A stretch of DNA of 64,000 nt, taken from contig JBBDQZ010000051.1 in assembly GCA_040905705.1 (NCBI GenBank), forward strand, positions 33,239 through 97,238, given 5' to 3'. Below are positions 1 through 9,278 of the stretch, piece after piece. Each line of letters begins with the position of its first letter. Position 1 is the stretch's first letter. Position numbers and translations under genes: made by a program. The notes under the pieces were generated by a model. The model worked only from the letters and a program-made list of their open reading frames with translations. It was not told the origin of the DNA and searched no databases. Source of the DNA: JBBDQZ01 sp040905705 (GTDB taxonomy: Bacteria; Bacteroidota; Rhodothermia; Balneolales; Natronogracilivirgulaceae).

Positions 1-175
1 GAAGTTCTTGCTACCCACAATTCCTGATTCATCATATTTTTTTCATAATTAAACTTAATCTTAATCATTAATCTTAATCAGAAATAACAATCAAGGAATA
101 AATGGATCACATTACATATTGAAGTACGTACCCGTGTAATCAAATGTGTTCATTGTTCCTAAATTACCTATTGAA

Positions 176-1762
176 ATGGCTTACAAAGCACTATTACTGG
201 ATGGCGTAGATGCCATCTGTTCGGAAGTATTTAAGAAACGTGGATTTGATGTAACCGAATCTCCAAAAATGCCTGTTGATGAACTTGAACAGGTGATTGG
301 AGACTACAACGTTATGGTAGTCCGAAGCGCGACCAAAGTCACAGCCGATTTACTCGCCAAAGCAAAAAAAATGCAAATTATTGGACGTGCCGGGGTCGGG
401 GTCGACAACATTGACCTGGATGCGGCCACCCGGGCCGGTGTGCTGGTAATGAATACTCCGGATGGCAACACGATTTCTACGGCTGAGCATACCTGCGGGC
501 TTATTCTCGCTCTTTCAAGAAATATTGCATCGGCCGTTACCTCCCTTAAGGAGGGGCGGTGGGACCGCAAAAAGTATCTTGGCACAGAAGTTCATGGAAA
601 AACACTTGGAATTGTCGGCCTCGGCAAAATCGGGTCAACTGTTGCCTCCCGAATGAAGTCCTTCGGCATGAATGTTATCGGTTATGATCCTTATACTACC
701 CATGAACGTGCCGGCGAAATGGGCGTGGAAATGATGGAATTGGATCAAATTCTTGCAAATTCAGATTTTCTCACCGTACACACCCCGCTAACTGATCAGA
801 CCAGAGGGCTGATCAGTTTAAAAAATGCCACCAGGATCAAACCGGGTATCCGGCTTATCAACTGTGCACGCGGGGGAATTTTTGAGGAAAAGGATATCCT
901 TTCTTTGATTGAAAAGGGCATTGTAAGCGGCGTGGCACTTGATGTATATAGTGAGGAGCCGCCTGCCGGAGAAATTGCCGAAATGCTCAAACATCCGGCG
1001 GTGGTATGTACCCCGCATCTCGGTGCTTCCACACAGGAAGCCCAGGGCAAAGTGGCCGAACAGATCGCCTCACAAATTGCCGATGCCATTGAGCAAAAAG
1101 GGTTTCAGGGAAGCCTTAACGGCAAGTCTATTGCACTTAGCACCAACAAGGAAGTGCAGCCGTTCCTTCAACTGGCCGAGCGTTTCGGACGTTTTCTTTC
1201 CCAGATCGCCCCAAAGCATATAAACCAGCTTTCCATTACCTACAGCGGCACTTGTGCCAGCCATTCCCAGGTACTGACCGATTCACTGCTCAGCGGCTTT
1301 ATGAAAGGGAGTGTGGATGATATCATCAATCTCATTAACGCCCGTTATCACGCAGAATCCCGCGGACTGAAGATACTTGAAACGCAAAGCAAGGAGTCTC
1401 AAACATTCTCTGACTTGATTACCGTGGATCTCGGCCCGAAAGCTGAATACCGGGAACTTTCCGCAACACCTTTTGGTGACAATGATTATCGTATCGTCAC
1501 TATTGACGGTTTCAGTATTGAAATTAACCTCGAAGGGGAAATCATTATCTATCGCAATATCGATAAACCGGGAATGCTGGCAGCAACCAGTGGAGCCCTG
1601 GCCGAACGTAATATCAACATTGCTTCACTGAGTCTTGGGCGGGAGCTGAGAGATGCACAGGCCATCACTGCCTTCACCGTAGACACCAAACTGGATCCCA
1701 AAGATGTGGAACACATTTTAAAAATTGACGGAGTCAACATCGTGAAATACGTCAGTATGTAA
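176..1762 (+). CDS. serA: D-3-phosphoglycerate dehydrogenase
   Basis: Oxidises 3-phosphoglycerate to 3-phosphohydroxypyruvate with NAD, the first step of serine synthesis, in the cytosol. The protein (528 aa from the ATG at 176) has the long SerA layout: substrate domain, NAD-binding Rossmann core with GIVGLGKIGSTVASRM, the catalytic arginine region (NCARGG), the histidine in PHLGAST, an intervening ASB-type domain and a C-terminal ACT domain beginning near IDKPGMLAATSGAL, which in the family senses serine. A GTG at 146 would add ten residues, but the conserved N-terminus begins MAYKALLLDG, so the ATG at 176 is preferred. No clear Shine-Dalgarno sequence precedes it, as is common in Bacteroidota-like genomes. 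It stands alone and converges with the sppA gene. Identification is firm; the start is fairly sure. Confidence 0.96.
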   Translation: MAYKALLLDGVDAICSEVFKKRGFDVTESPKMPVDELEQVIGDYNVMVVRSATKVTADLLAKAKKMQIIGRAGVGVDNIDLDAATRAGVLVMNTPDGNTISTAEHTCGLILALSRNIASAVTSLKEGRWDRKKYLGTEVHGKTLGIVGLGKIGSTVASRMKSFGMNVIGYDPYTTHERAGEMGVEMMELDQILANSDFLTVHTPLTDQTRGLISLKNATRIKPGIRLINCARGGIFEEKDILSLIEKGIVSGVALDVYSEEPPAGEIAEMLKHPAVVCTPHLGASTQEAQGKVAEQIASQIADAIEQKGFQGSLNGKSIALSTNKEVQPFLQLAERFGRFLSQIAPKHINQLSITYSGTCASHSQVLTDSLLSGFMKGSVDDIINLINARYHAESRGLKILETQSKESQTFSDLITVDLGPKAEYRELSATPFGDNDYRIVTIDGFSIEINLEGEIIIYRNIDKPGMLAATSGALAERNINIASLSLGRELRDAQAITAFTVDTKLDPKDVEHILKIDGVNIVKYVSM

Positions 1763-1795
1763 CACATCCACCGATCCAAAATCATTTTATGTTTA

Positions 1796-4276
1796 CTACC
1801 GTTTCCGGTCGGAAAAATACATCCAGCTGAAATACTCAAAAGGCAGGATCACCAGCGGAACAGCGTTATATTCAACCATTAATTCGAGGTATTCCGTTGT
1901 AGGATCTTTTCGATCCGCTTCCGCTGTATCCAACCCGGATGCACGTCCCAGTAAGTAAGGAAATGAAAATGGCCGGGTATCAGGCCCTTCAACAATTCTG
2001 ACCTTGTCGGTAGACTTGATTCCCGCACTCTGCCTTGCAAGCTCAATAGCGGTATAAAGACTGCCCAGTTCATCAACCAGTCCGATTTCCCGTGCCTGTG
2101 TACCGGTCCATACCCGGCCGGCTGCTACCTCTTTGATCTGGCTGAACTCTGCATCGCGACCAGTAGCCACTTTTTCGATAAAATCATCATAGAGATCATT
2201 GAGCCTGTCAATCAACCGCTCCCGTTCTCCATCCGTCAATGCGCGATTGGGCAGACTGAGCCCGATCAAAGGAAGTGTTGGACCGAACGAAAGATCGGCA
2301 GACGTCCCACGACTCACATAATCCGAATGTAAGTGCAGATTTTCAGACAAACCGTCATCCCATAACCAACCGCCGATTACACCAATACTGCCGGTAATGG
2401 TATTGGGAGCAGCAACTATACTATCGGCATACATCGAAATCCAGTACCCTCCTGATGCCGCTACCGCTCCCATGGAAACGATCACAGGTTTCTCTTCAGC
2501 GGTTTTCCGGAGTTCTTCGGCCACAAGGTCGGAGGCCAATGCATCGCCACCCGGTGAATCCGCCCTCATCACAACAGCCTTCACCGTACGGTCATTGCGG
2601 GCCTGCCGCATGGCTTCAGACAAAACACGCGCCCTTATCCCGGATTCGTTCATAGTCGGGCCATGGGCGTATAACACGGCAATTTTATGTTCCGGACCCC
2701 AAAGGTCGTCACGGGGCATGTGGTAAGCAATGAGATCTTGCGGGTTGATCCTCTGTTTTTCAACGCCTTCGAATTCTTCTATGAGATCATCCATATCGGT
2801 AAGTCGCGCTAATCTATCCACAATGCCGGCATTTAGCAAATCCGTGGCAGAGAGTGCAATCCCTCCGTCTATCAGCTCATCAAACTCATTGGAAGACAGT
2901 CTCCTGCCGGTGGTTACATTTTCTTTAACCAGATCAAAATAACCGTCTATAACCGCCTGTCGCTGTTCACGGTCAGCATTCGACATATCGGTACGCGAGA
3001 GCGCCTCGAAGGCTGACTTATACTCCATTTCCCGAAATTCATCCACACCGATACCCACAGCTGCAAGCAAATCAGCAAGATAGGTAACTCCGGAGACGTA
3101 ACCCGGGATCATCAATCCTCCTTGTGGGTCCATCACCACATAATCGGCTGATGATGCAAGATGCAATGTATTCATACCGCCGCGTTCAATATACACAATC
3201 ACTTTTTTCCCGGTTTGGCGGAAATCGTCCAGCGTCTTTCGAATTTCCCAGGTTTTAGCCGGGTCGATCTGCATCCGGGTGGTGTTGACTACCATACCCG
3301 CAACAGCCGGGTCAGCGGCCGCCTCGTTGATATGCTGTAAAATCGGTAAAAAAGTCTGACGATCATCAAAATAGCGGAAGGTTTGATACGGCATACTCCC
3401 CTGTAAACGGAGGTCTACATATTGACGATCGTCGCGCAATATACTATCGAAGATATTTCTGTCGAGCGCTCCTGCACGTATGCTGTAAGAATTGTAACGA
3501 TGGGTTCCGTCATTATTCCTGTGGGATTGGTAACTGAAACCGGCACGGCCCAAACTAAACCGGATACCGGCGGTAAAGCCGATATGATCAAGATACCTTC
3601 CGGTAAAACGGATTCCTGGCAGGGCTTCGACTGCAGCTCCTGCCGACCATCTTCCGTCAAAGAAACCCTCGGTCTGCCGGTCGAATTCAATGTCACCGAA
3701 AAGCGTAAGGATCGGGGTACTCAATGGTCGAACTGCCACCTCTGCAACTGCTTCAAAGTAGTCGGCATCAAAGGTGGTCGTTCCTGTTAAGCCAAAGGAA
3801 AATCGACGGAGCGGCCGTATGATCGTTCCCAGAGTGATATTGGTTTTCAGATCAAGCAATCCGGTATCTCCGTGAAACCAGTTCAGGGCAATCCCGGTTG
3901 CAGCGGCCTCGGAACCGCCGCCAAACGATATACGGTAGTCGCGATATTTCTGGTCAGAAAGATTATTCTGGACAAAGCTGAACGACGATCCAGGAACACC
4001 CAGGAACCCGCCCCATCGTCCAGTTTCACTGAGAAATGTGTCAGAGGTCCAGTAAAATGAGAAATCCGGTTGGTGCAGGTGTTTCAGCATTGCAGGGTTA
4101 TCGTATCCGTACAGCCCGCTATTCATTGTTCCTGGCGATGCCATAAGGAATTCCGTGCGTTCATAGTATCGTTCAAATCCGATTCCGGGATTGCCAAATG
4201 ACTGGACCGTTATAACACTGATTAAAATAATAACAGCTAAAAGCCTGAAAATCGAAAGAGATAGTATATATTTCAT
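1796..4276 (-). CDS. sppA: Signal peptide peptidase SppA with extra N-terminal barrel-like domain
   Basis: An 826-aa secreted or membrane-anchored protein. Residues 1-28 form a signal or anchor helix. Residues about 30-280 are Gly/aromatic-rich alternating beta strands resembling an outer-membrane beta barrel. Residues about 285-760 hold two SppA (S49, crotonase-fold) repeats. The catalytic lysine is in EYKSAFEAL (K420) in the first repeat and the nucleophile in AVAASGGYW (S608) in the second, the arrangement of the long E. coli-type SppA. The family cleaves signal peptides left in the membrane and works as a tetramer. The roughly 250-residue barrel-like extension is not part of E. coli SppA (about 620 aa) and suggests outer-membrane or periplasmic anchoring; that is inference. 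The downstream rdgB and PfkB genes share its strand. Confidence 0.92.
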   Translation of the reverse strand: MKYILSLSIFRLLAVIILISVITVQSFGNPGIGFERYYERTEFLMASPGTMNSGLYGYDNPAMLKHLHQPDFSFYWTSDTFLSETGRWGGFLGVPGSSFSFVQNNLSDQKYRDYRISFGGGSEAAATGIALNWFHGDTGLLDLKTNITLGTIIRPLRRFSFGLTGTTTFDADYFEAVAEVAVRPLSTPILTLFGDIEFDRQTEGFFDGRWSAGAAVEALPGIRFTGRYLDHIGFTAGIRFSLGRAGFSYQSHRNNDGTHRYNSYSIRAGALDRNIFDSILRDDRQYVDLRLQGSMPYQTFRYFDDRQTFLPILQHINEAAADPAVAGMVVNTTRMQIDPAKTWEIRKTLDDFRQTGKKVIVYIERGGMNTLHLASSADYVVMDPQGGLMIPGYVSGVTYLADLLAAVGIGVDEFREMEYKSAFEALSRTDMSNADREQRQAVIDGYFDLVKENVTTGRRLSSNEFDELIDGGIALSATDLLNAGIVDRLARLTDMDDLIEEFEGVEKQRINPQDLIAYHMPRDDLWGPEHKIAVLYAHGPTMNESGIRARVLSEAMRQARNDRTVKAVVMRADSPGGDALASDLVAEELRKTAEEKPVIVSMGAVAASGGYWISMYADSIVAAPNTITGSIGVIGGWLWDDGLSENLHLHSDYVSRGTSADLSFGPTLPLIGLSLPNRALTDGERERLIDRLNDLYDDFIEKVATGRDAEFSQIKEVAAGRVWTGTQAREIGLVDELGSLYTAIELARQSAGIKSTDKVRIVEGPDTRPFSFPYLLGRASGLDTAEADRKDPTTEYLELMVEYNAVPLVILPFEYFSWMYFSDRKR

Positions 4277-4327
4277 CTGTTTAGAGTTTTCTGAATCATA
4301 TGGACAGATAGGGTATCCATGGATAAA

Positions 4328-4930
4328 TCATGTATCACTTCTCCCGATATCGGCCAGCCATTTCCGGAGCGCCTTTCCCCGATGACTGATGCTGTTTTTT
4401 TTAGACGGTTCCATTTCGGCGAAACTCTGCTGAAAACCCCGTGGTATAAACACCGGATCATATCCGAATCCACCGGTTCCCCGTTCTTCGTGAAGAATCC
4501 TTCCCTCACATATTCCCTCATAACGATGCATCCCGTTTTCAGTCAAATAAACCAATACCGTCCGAAATCGGGCAGTCCTTTTTGCAGGATCCGTAATATA
4601 TTTCAATTCCTGTAGCAGCTTACGCCGATTCATTCTGTCATCGGCACCCAAGCCCGCAAAACGAGCAGATCGCACTCCGGGTCTTCCATCCAGGGCATCC
4701 ACCTCCAGGCCGGTATCATCCGCCAGGGAAGGCTGCCCGGTTTGTTCCCATACAAATCTGGCCTTGATCTCTGCATTTTGTTCCAGTGTGATACCGTTCT
4801 CCTCAACTTCAATATCACCGAGCATCTCCTTCTGGGATTTGACCAGCCATCCGACTTCCTCTAAGAGAGCCTGAAGCTCCCGGATTTTCGCAAGATTACC
4901 GGTTGCCAGAATCAGAATTTTGTTTTCCAT
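4328..4930 (-). CDS. rdgB: RdgB/HAM1 non-canonical purine NTP pyrophosphatase
   Basis: A 200-aa cytosolic enzyme that hydrolyses dITP, XTP and ITP to monophosphates and so keeps deaminated purines out of DNA and RNA. Family signatures are present in order: ATGNLAKIREL at the N-terminus (nucleotide binding), DDTGLEVDALDGRPGV with the acidic catalytic residues, GFGYDPVF, and the C-terminal SHRGKALRKW basic segment. Length is normal for the family (about 195-205 aa). It lies 51 bp upstream of sppA on the same strand, so co-transcription is possible. The nearby mutS and AAG glycosylase make a loose DNA-fidelity neighbourhood. Confidence 0.96.
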   Translation of the reverse strand: MENKILILATGNLAKIRELQALLEEVGWLVKSQKEMLGDIEVEENGITLEQNAEIKARFVWEQTGQPSLADDTGLEVDALDGRPGVRSARFAGLGADDRMNRRKLLQELKYITDPAKRTARFRTVLVYLTENGMHRYEGICEGRILHEERGTGGFGYDPVFIPRGFQQSFAEMEPSKKNSISHRGKALRKWLADIGRSDT

Positions 4931-5045
4931 TGCTGAAACATGAGGACCGTATGTGCCAGTTTGTACTACGCGGCGCCTGCTGAATTCGCATTATAATCCT
5001 TTTTTTACATAATATAACTGCTTCAAAAGTATTCAGTAGCACCCA

Positions 5046-5963
5046 TCAGGCTCTTGATGGAATGACACTCATCTTCCGCAACTCCTCATACCGGTTATCT
5101 ATATCATAACGGTTTAGTTTACGGAAACAACCGGCTCCAAATTCTTCCACACAAAAACTTGCCATAATCGTGCCGTAGATCACTGCCCTGCGCAGGTTTT
5201 CTTCATTTAACTGGTTGGACCATGATAACCATCCGGCAAAACCACCCATAAAAGTATCCCCTGCTCCTGTTGGATCAATAATGGATAAAAGAGGATAGGC
5301 CGGAGCGGAAAATACGGTGTTTTCAGAATACAACTGAGCACCATGTTCACCTTTTTTAATGACGAGATACTTCGGGCCCTTTTCACGGATTTTCCTGGCG
5401 CATTGTATGAGGTTGGTCTCTCCGGTGAGCTCACGAGCCTCCGAGTCATTGATAATAAGGACATCGACTCGACGGATGGTCTCTTCAAGTGCCTCCCGTG
5501 CACCCGAAATCCAGAAATTCATTGTGTCACATATAGTTAATTTAGGTTGAATAACCTGATCCAGTACTTTATTCTGCAAGGAGGGGTCTATATTGCCGAG
5601 GCAAACGATTCGGCTGCCTTTGTAAGATTCCGGGATGACAGGATCAAAATGTTCAAATACATTCAATTGAGTATCCAGTGTATCACGGTTATTCATATCT
5701 TCGTGATAGCGCCCTTTCCAGAAAAAGGTTCGGCCATGATCGTCGACTTTAAACCCCTCAAGATCAATTCCGCGGTCTTTCAGGTATTGAAGGTCCTGAT
5801 TGTCAAAATCGTTACCGACCGTACCGACAAGCCTTACAGGATTCGAAAAAAAGCTGGAAGCCAGCGAAATATATGTAGCCGAGCCTCCCAGCGTACGATC
5901 TACTTTTCCAGAAGGTGCTTCTATTCCGTCATATGCTACAGAACCTACTACAAGAACACTCAT
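5046..5963 (-). CDS. PfkB-family sugar or nucleoside kinase
   Basis: A 305-aa ribokinase-fold kinase that transfers phosphate from ATP to a sugar or nucleoside. The N-terminal GGSATYISLA is the first PfkB signature region (di-glycine switch) and IDPTGAGDTFMGGFAGW is the second, with the catalytic Asp of GAGD and the anion hole. The family includes ribokinase, fructokinase and adenosine kinase; the sequence does not fix the substrate. It is on the same strand as rdgB and sppA with a 115-bp gap. Length is normal. Orthologues in this group are usually annotated only as PfkB carbohydrate kinases. Confidence 0.9.
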   Translation of the reverse strand: MSVLVVGSVAYDGIEAPSGKVDRTLGGSATYISLASSFFSNPVRLVGTVGNDFDNQDLQYLKDRGIDLEGFKVDDHGRTFFWKGRYHEDMNNRDTLDTQLNVFEHFDPVIPESYKGSRIVCLGNIDPSLQNKVLDQVIQPKLTICDTMNFWISGAREALEETIRRVDVLIINDSEARELTGETNLIQCARKIREKGPKYLVIKKGEHGAQLYSENTVFSAPAYPLLSIIDPTGAGDTFMGGFAGWLSWSNQLNEENLRRAVIYGTIMASFCVEEFGAGCFRKLNRYDIDNRYEELRKMSVIPSRA

Positions 5964-6062
5964 AAAAACTATCTATTTTTAAGTACCAGATTGACTATAT
6001 CTATATCAAGATACAAATTTTGATATCTAACCAATAACGACTCCCGGAAAACCGAAACACTC

Positions 6063-6325
6063 ATGGATGACACGTCAGCGGATCTTTCATTTTCATCGTA
6101 CTGCACCCGGGTAATCCGCAAGAAACTCCCTGGTATGCGGGCTCAGCAGGAAATGGCCTGCCGCGAACTGGCGGAAGAAGTTGGAATAAGTCCGGATCGA
6201 TACCGTGTGGCTGGAACATTCACTCCGTACCTCTTTGGGGGGCTACGGCTATGATCACATCAGAGCTGATCGCCCTTTACCGAATGTATCGGGAACAGCA
6301 AACAGGGCATAAAGGCGAACTTTAA
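6063..6325 (+). pseudogene. Remnant of a NUDIX hydrolase (ADP-ribose pyrophosphatase type)
   Basis: The open frame from 6063 carries half of a NUDIX box: QEMACRELAEEVGI matches the RE-x-x-EE-x-G core. The frame stops at 6254. A second frame, from 6251 to the TAA at 6323-6325, encodes ITSELIALYRMYREQQ, which resembles the C-terminal helix of ADP-ribose pyrophosphatase-like NUDIX enzymes. The part before the box that would form the first strands is missing, and the segment between the box and the tail is too short. It therefore looks truncated at the 5' side, internally deleted and frameshifted, hence non-functional. It sits 16 bp upstream of mnmD. Confidence 0.6.
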
Positions 6326-6341
6326 CAAGTAACAAGGCGAT

Positions 6342-7142
6342 ATGTCACAAGTAGACAATATTCTAAAAAGATCCCCTCAAAAAGTAATTACAAACGACGG
6401 TTCCGCCACGCTTTATTCTGCAGACTTCAACCAGCATTATCATAATCTCTCCGGTGCATTGACTGAAAGCCGGCATGTCTTTTTCGAGCAAAACGGAATC
6501 TGTCGCGCTCTGGCTGATCATCGTGATTTCACCATATTTGAAATCGGATTCGGCACCGGTTTCCACATGGTCTTACTGGAACAATATCGATTCGAATTAC
6601 AATCACGATCCAGGGTCTCTTATTTCGCCGTGGAAAAATATCCGGTAATGGGCCAATTGATCCGTGAGATGGGATTCTCCGACCTTTTTTCGGGAATAAG
6701 TGAAACCATTGAAAAGACGAATCGATTTTCAGAGAATTTGTATCATATCCGGGAGGAAGAAACGGCTTTCCTCGATTTGCCAATGACACAACTTCGGGTC
6801 TTCCGGGCTGATTTCAGTGACTGGGACCTAAACCGGATTGGCCGGCCGGCTGACTTTATATTTCATGACGCATTTTCACCAAAAAGTAATCCTGAACTCT
6901 GGACTCGTCGCACTTTTGAAAAATTACTTGCAATTTCAAGCAGGCATGGTGTTCTCAGCACATACTGTTCAGCAACCAGGGCACGAGCAGCGATGGCACT
7001 GGCCGGGTGGCATATTGCCCGAATGAAAGGGCCCCCAGGCAAACGGGAAATGACCCTTGCGTCTCCGGATGATTCAATGCTTGGAAGCCACAAACGAGTC
7101 AATGAGCATCGTCTCAAAAAACGATTTAACAATGAGCTTTGA
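6342..7142 (+). CDS. mnmD: tRNA 5-methylaminomethyl-2-thiouridine methyltransferase MnmD
   Basis: A 266-aa SAM-dependent methyltransferase corresponding to the methyltransferase half of E. coli MnmC, here stand-alone without the FAD oxidase half. The family finishes the mnm5s2U34 wobble modification of tRNA. Signatures: NDGSATLYSADFNQHYHN near the N-terminus, the SAM site FEIGFGTGFH, and HDAFSPKSNPELWT, a hallmark of the DUF752/MnmD family. Cytosolic. It converges with the helicase gene 14 bp downstream. Confidence is high because three independent family motifs appear in the expected order. Confidence 0.92.
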   Translation: MSQVDNILKRSPQKVITNDGSATLYSADFNQHYHNLSGALTESRHVFFEQNGICRALADHRDFTIFEIGFGTGFHMVLLEQYRFELQSRSRVSYFAVEKYPVMGQLIREMGFSDLFSGISETIEKTNRFSENLYHIREEETAFLDLPMTQLRVFRADFSDWDLNRIGRPADFIFHDAFSPKSNPELWTRRTFEKLLAISSRHGVLSTYCSATRARAAMALAGWHIARMKGPPGKREMTLASPDDSMLGSHKRVNEHRLKKRFNNEL

Positions 7143-7156
7143 AATATCCCGCCATA

Positions 7157-9118
7157 TTAACCGGCCCGAACCGGCAATCTTTTCAGCAATTTTCCCAGAA
7201 ATTTGCTTCCATAAATATTTCGGATGTGTTGCATATCGGCAATCACAACAAGCCTTTCCCTGCTTCTTGAAAATGCAACGTTAAACAGACGGGGAACCGA
7301 CAATCCGTTTTTTGCTTCGTCAAACGGCCGAACAGAATAATGTCGGACCGATCCATTTTGCATTTCCCCACTCATCACTGTATCGAGAATAATTACTTTT
7401 TTCTCACGTCCCTGGAATGTGTGTATGGTTCCTATTTCAAGATCAAACCATCGGTTTTTGCCCCGCAATTCCCGACGCAGCTGCCATACAGCCGACCGGA
7501 ACGGAACAATGATTCCGATCTCATGCAGTCCGATATGTGACTCAATAAGCAACTTTTTTATTATATCTCCCAGCAATATCGTATGAGTATCATTTACGGG
7601 TTGAAATCCCCTGCGCCTCGTATCTTGCCGCAAAACAGGTTGAAGCGATGATGAGTCAATCAATTCAACCGACGTTTGTTGACTCTCTGCTTTTTGTGAC
7701 TCGTTAACAGAGACAAGACGCCCATCGTAAAACATTTCACTAATAACATTAGCCAAATCGGACTGCATGCGATACTGAATGTTAAAAAACGAAGTATACC
7801 CGGGATTACGATCATGCCACTGAAACAATTCACCGGTAGAATTCGCCCCTGAAACAACAGCAAATATATCCTGTTCCAGCAAGTTTCTTGCCTGACGGTC
7901 GGTTGTAACAGCAATGGGCGGAAGCTGCATCGGGTCTCCGACAATCACCATGTGTTCTTTGGCTTTCGATGCCATAATCAGCATAAAGGGTATGTTGGCC
8001 ATAGAAGCTTCATCGACCACCACGGCATCGAATTCCATTGATTCCAGCATTTCTGAAGTACAGACTTTTGCGAGGGTGGTGCCCACCACTTTGTATCGTC
8101 GAAGTTTTATGTATGCGTGACGATCCTTCTGTGTAAGTTCCCGTATCTGTTCCTCTACTGATTCAATTCCCCCCAAACGGTCAATCTTTTGTTCGATCTG
8201 TCTTTTCTGACCTTTTGTCAGATCCGGAAGCTCCAGTGCATCGAGCCAATGCTGCAAGTCGGTGGCCTCCTGCATATTCAAGTGCAGGGACTCATCCAGT
8301 TGATGCTCGAAATGTATACGGTCAAGACGATTGCTTTCCAGAATACGCTCACCGAACCGCGTAATTCTTTTAGAGATGGCCTTCATTTCCAATGTCTCCA
8401 TGGCATCCAGGAGGCCCAACATACCATGGTCCACGGCGCGATTGGTATTGGAAACAAACAAAACGGATTTCCCTTGAAATATATAATTGGCTATGATATA
8501 GGCAAGCGTTGCTGTTTTACCGGTTCCGGGGGGCCCCCAGATAAAACTTACTGGCTGAGCCATCGCTTTCCGGATTGCGTTTCTTTGCGCTTCATTTCGC
8601 ATGCCGTCATCTTTGATATCGATCTTGTGCCGCCTGGAACCGTTATCTTGTTTGCCATGTGATTTTTCCGGAATGAACATTTCGGTATTGGCCGGAACTT
8701 CAGCCGGCCGAATCATGAGCTTGATACGCTCACGATAATCAGAACTCGTCAGCAATCCGGACAGCGTTTCTTGAATTCGCCTGAGTATAAAATCATTCTC
8801 CCACTCCAGGGCCACCTCAGCAATAATCTCTCCACAATCTTTTGGAAAACGAAAAACAATCGTCTCCTCCCCGATATCCACCGGTTGAATGATCAAAGAT
8901 GTATCTGAAAATGTGGCTTTACACTCCTCTGCAAACCGAAGTGACGGATTTGATGTATTGAAACGGTAATGCACCTCCTCCTCAGACAGACTTTTTATTT
9001 TTTCCCCGTTTGATAACAGATCGGTTGAGGGGCGTTCTCTGACAGCCTCTATTTCCAATGAAAGTGCTGATTCCGCCAGATCCATCAACTTTTCCGGCGT
9101 GAATTTTGTCATGGTCAT
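7157..9118 (-). CDS. Superfamily 1B DNA/RNA helicase, UPF1/IGHMBP2-like
   Basis: A 653-aa helicase with a complete motor: Walker A WGPPGTGKTATLAYI, motif II VVVDEASMANIP, motif III IVGDPMQLPPI, motif IV-like NIQYRMQSDLA, motif V GTIHTFQGREKK and motif VI NVAFSRSRERLVV. The domain order (AAA_11 then AAA_12) is that of UPF1/SMUBP-2-like enzymes, which move 5' to 3' on single-stranded nucleic acid. The first 150 residues are not a recognised nuclease and give no clue to the substrate. No neighbouring gene suggests a defence partner. It converges with mnmD and is separated by 160 bp from the gntR-mutS pair. Confidence 0.88.
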   Translation of the reverse strand: MTMTKFTPEKLMDLAESALSLEIEAVRERPSTDLLSNGEKIKSLSEEEVHYRFNTSNPSLRFAEECKATFSDTSLIIQPVDIGEETIVFRFPKDCGEIIAEVALEWENDFILRRIQETLSGLLTSSDYRERIKLMIRPAEVPANTEMFIPEKSHGKQDNGSRRHKIDIKDDGMRNEAQRNAIRKAMAQPVSFIWGPPGTGKTATLAYIIANYIFQGKSVLFVSNTNRAVDHGMLGLLDAMETLEMKAISKRITRFGERILESNRLDRIHFEHQLDESLHLNMQEATDLQHWLDALELPDLTKGQKRQIEQKIDRLGGIESVEEQIRELTQKDRHAYIKLRRYKVVGTTLAKVCTSEMLESMEFDAVVVDEASMANIPFMLIMASKAKEHMVIVGDPMQLPPIAVTTDRQARNLLEQDIFAVVSGANSTGELFQWHDRNPGYTSFFNIQYRMQSDLANVISEMFYDGRLVSVNESQKAESQQTSVELIDSSSLQPVLRQDTRRRGFQPVNDTHTILLGDIIKKLLIESHIGLHEIGIIVPFRSAVWQLRRELRGKNRWFDLEIGTIHTFQGREKKVIILDTVMSGEMQNGSVRHYSVRPFDEAKNGLSVPRLFNVAFSRSRERLVVIADMQHIRNIYGSKFLGKLLKRLPVRAG

Positions 9119-9278
9119 AAATTCGGTTTACCTGCAAATTATCTATATAAAACGACTACGATCTCTCCTGAAACTTACAACAATTTAGAGTGATAGCCGG
9201 TACCCATTTGTTTGAAACAGGGCTATGATACAATTTAGAGCCTTATTCATATGGCCACTTCGTTTGTTACTGAGTTAG

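Noticed and set aside
7157..9118. Possibility that the SF1 helicase is part of a phage defence system
   Set aside because: No nuclease, methylase, protease or other defence partner lies next to it; neighbours are housekeeping genes.
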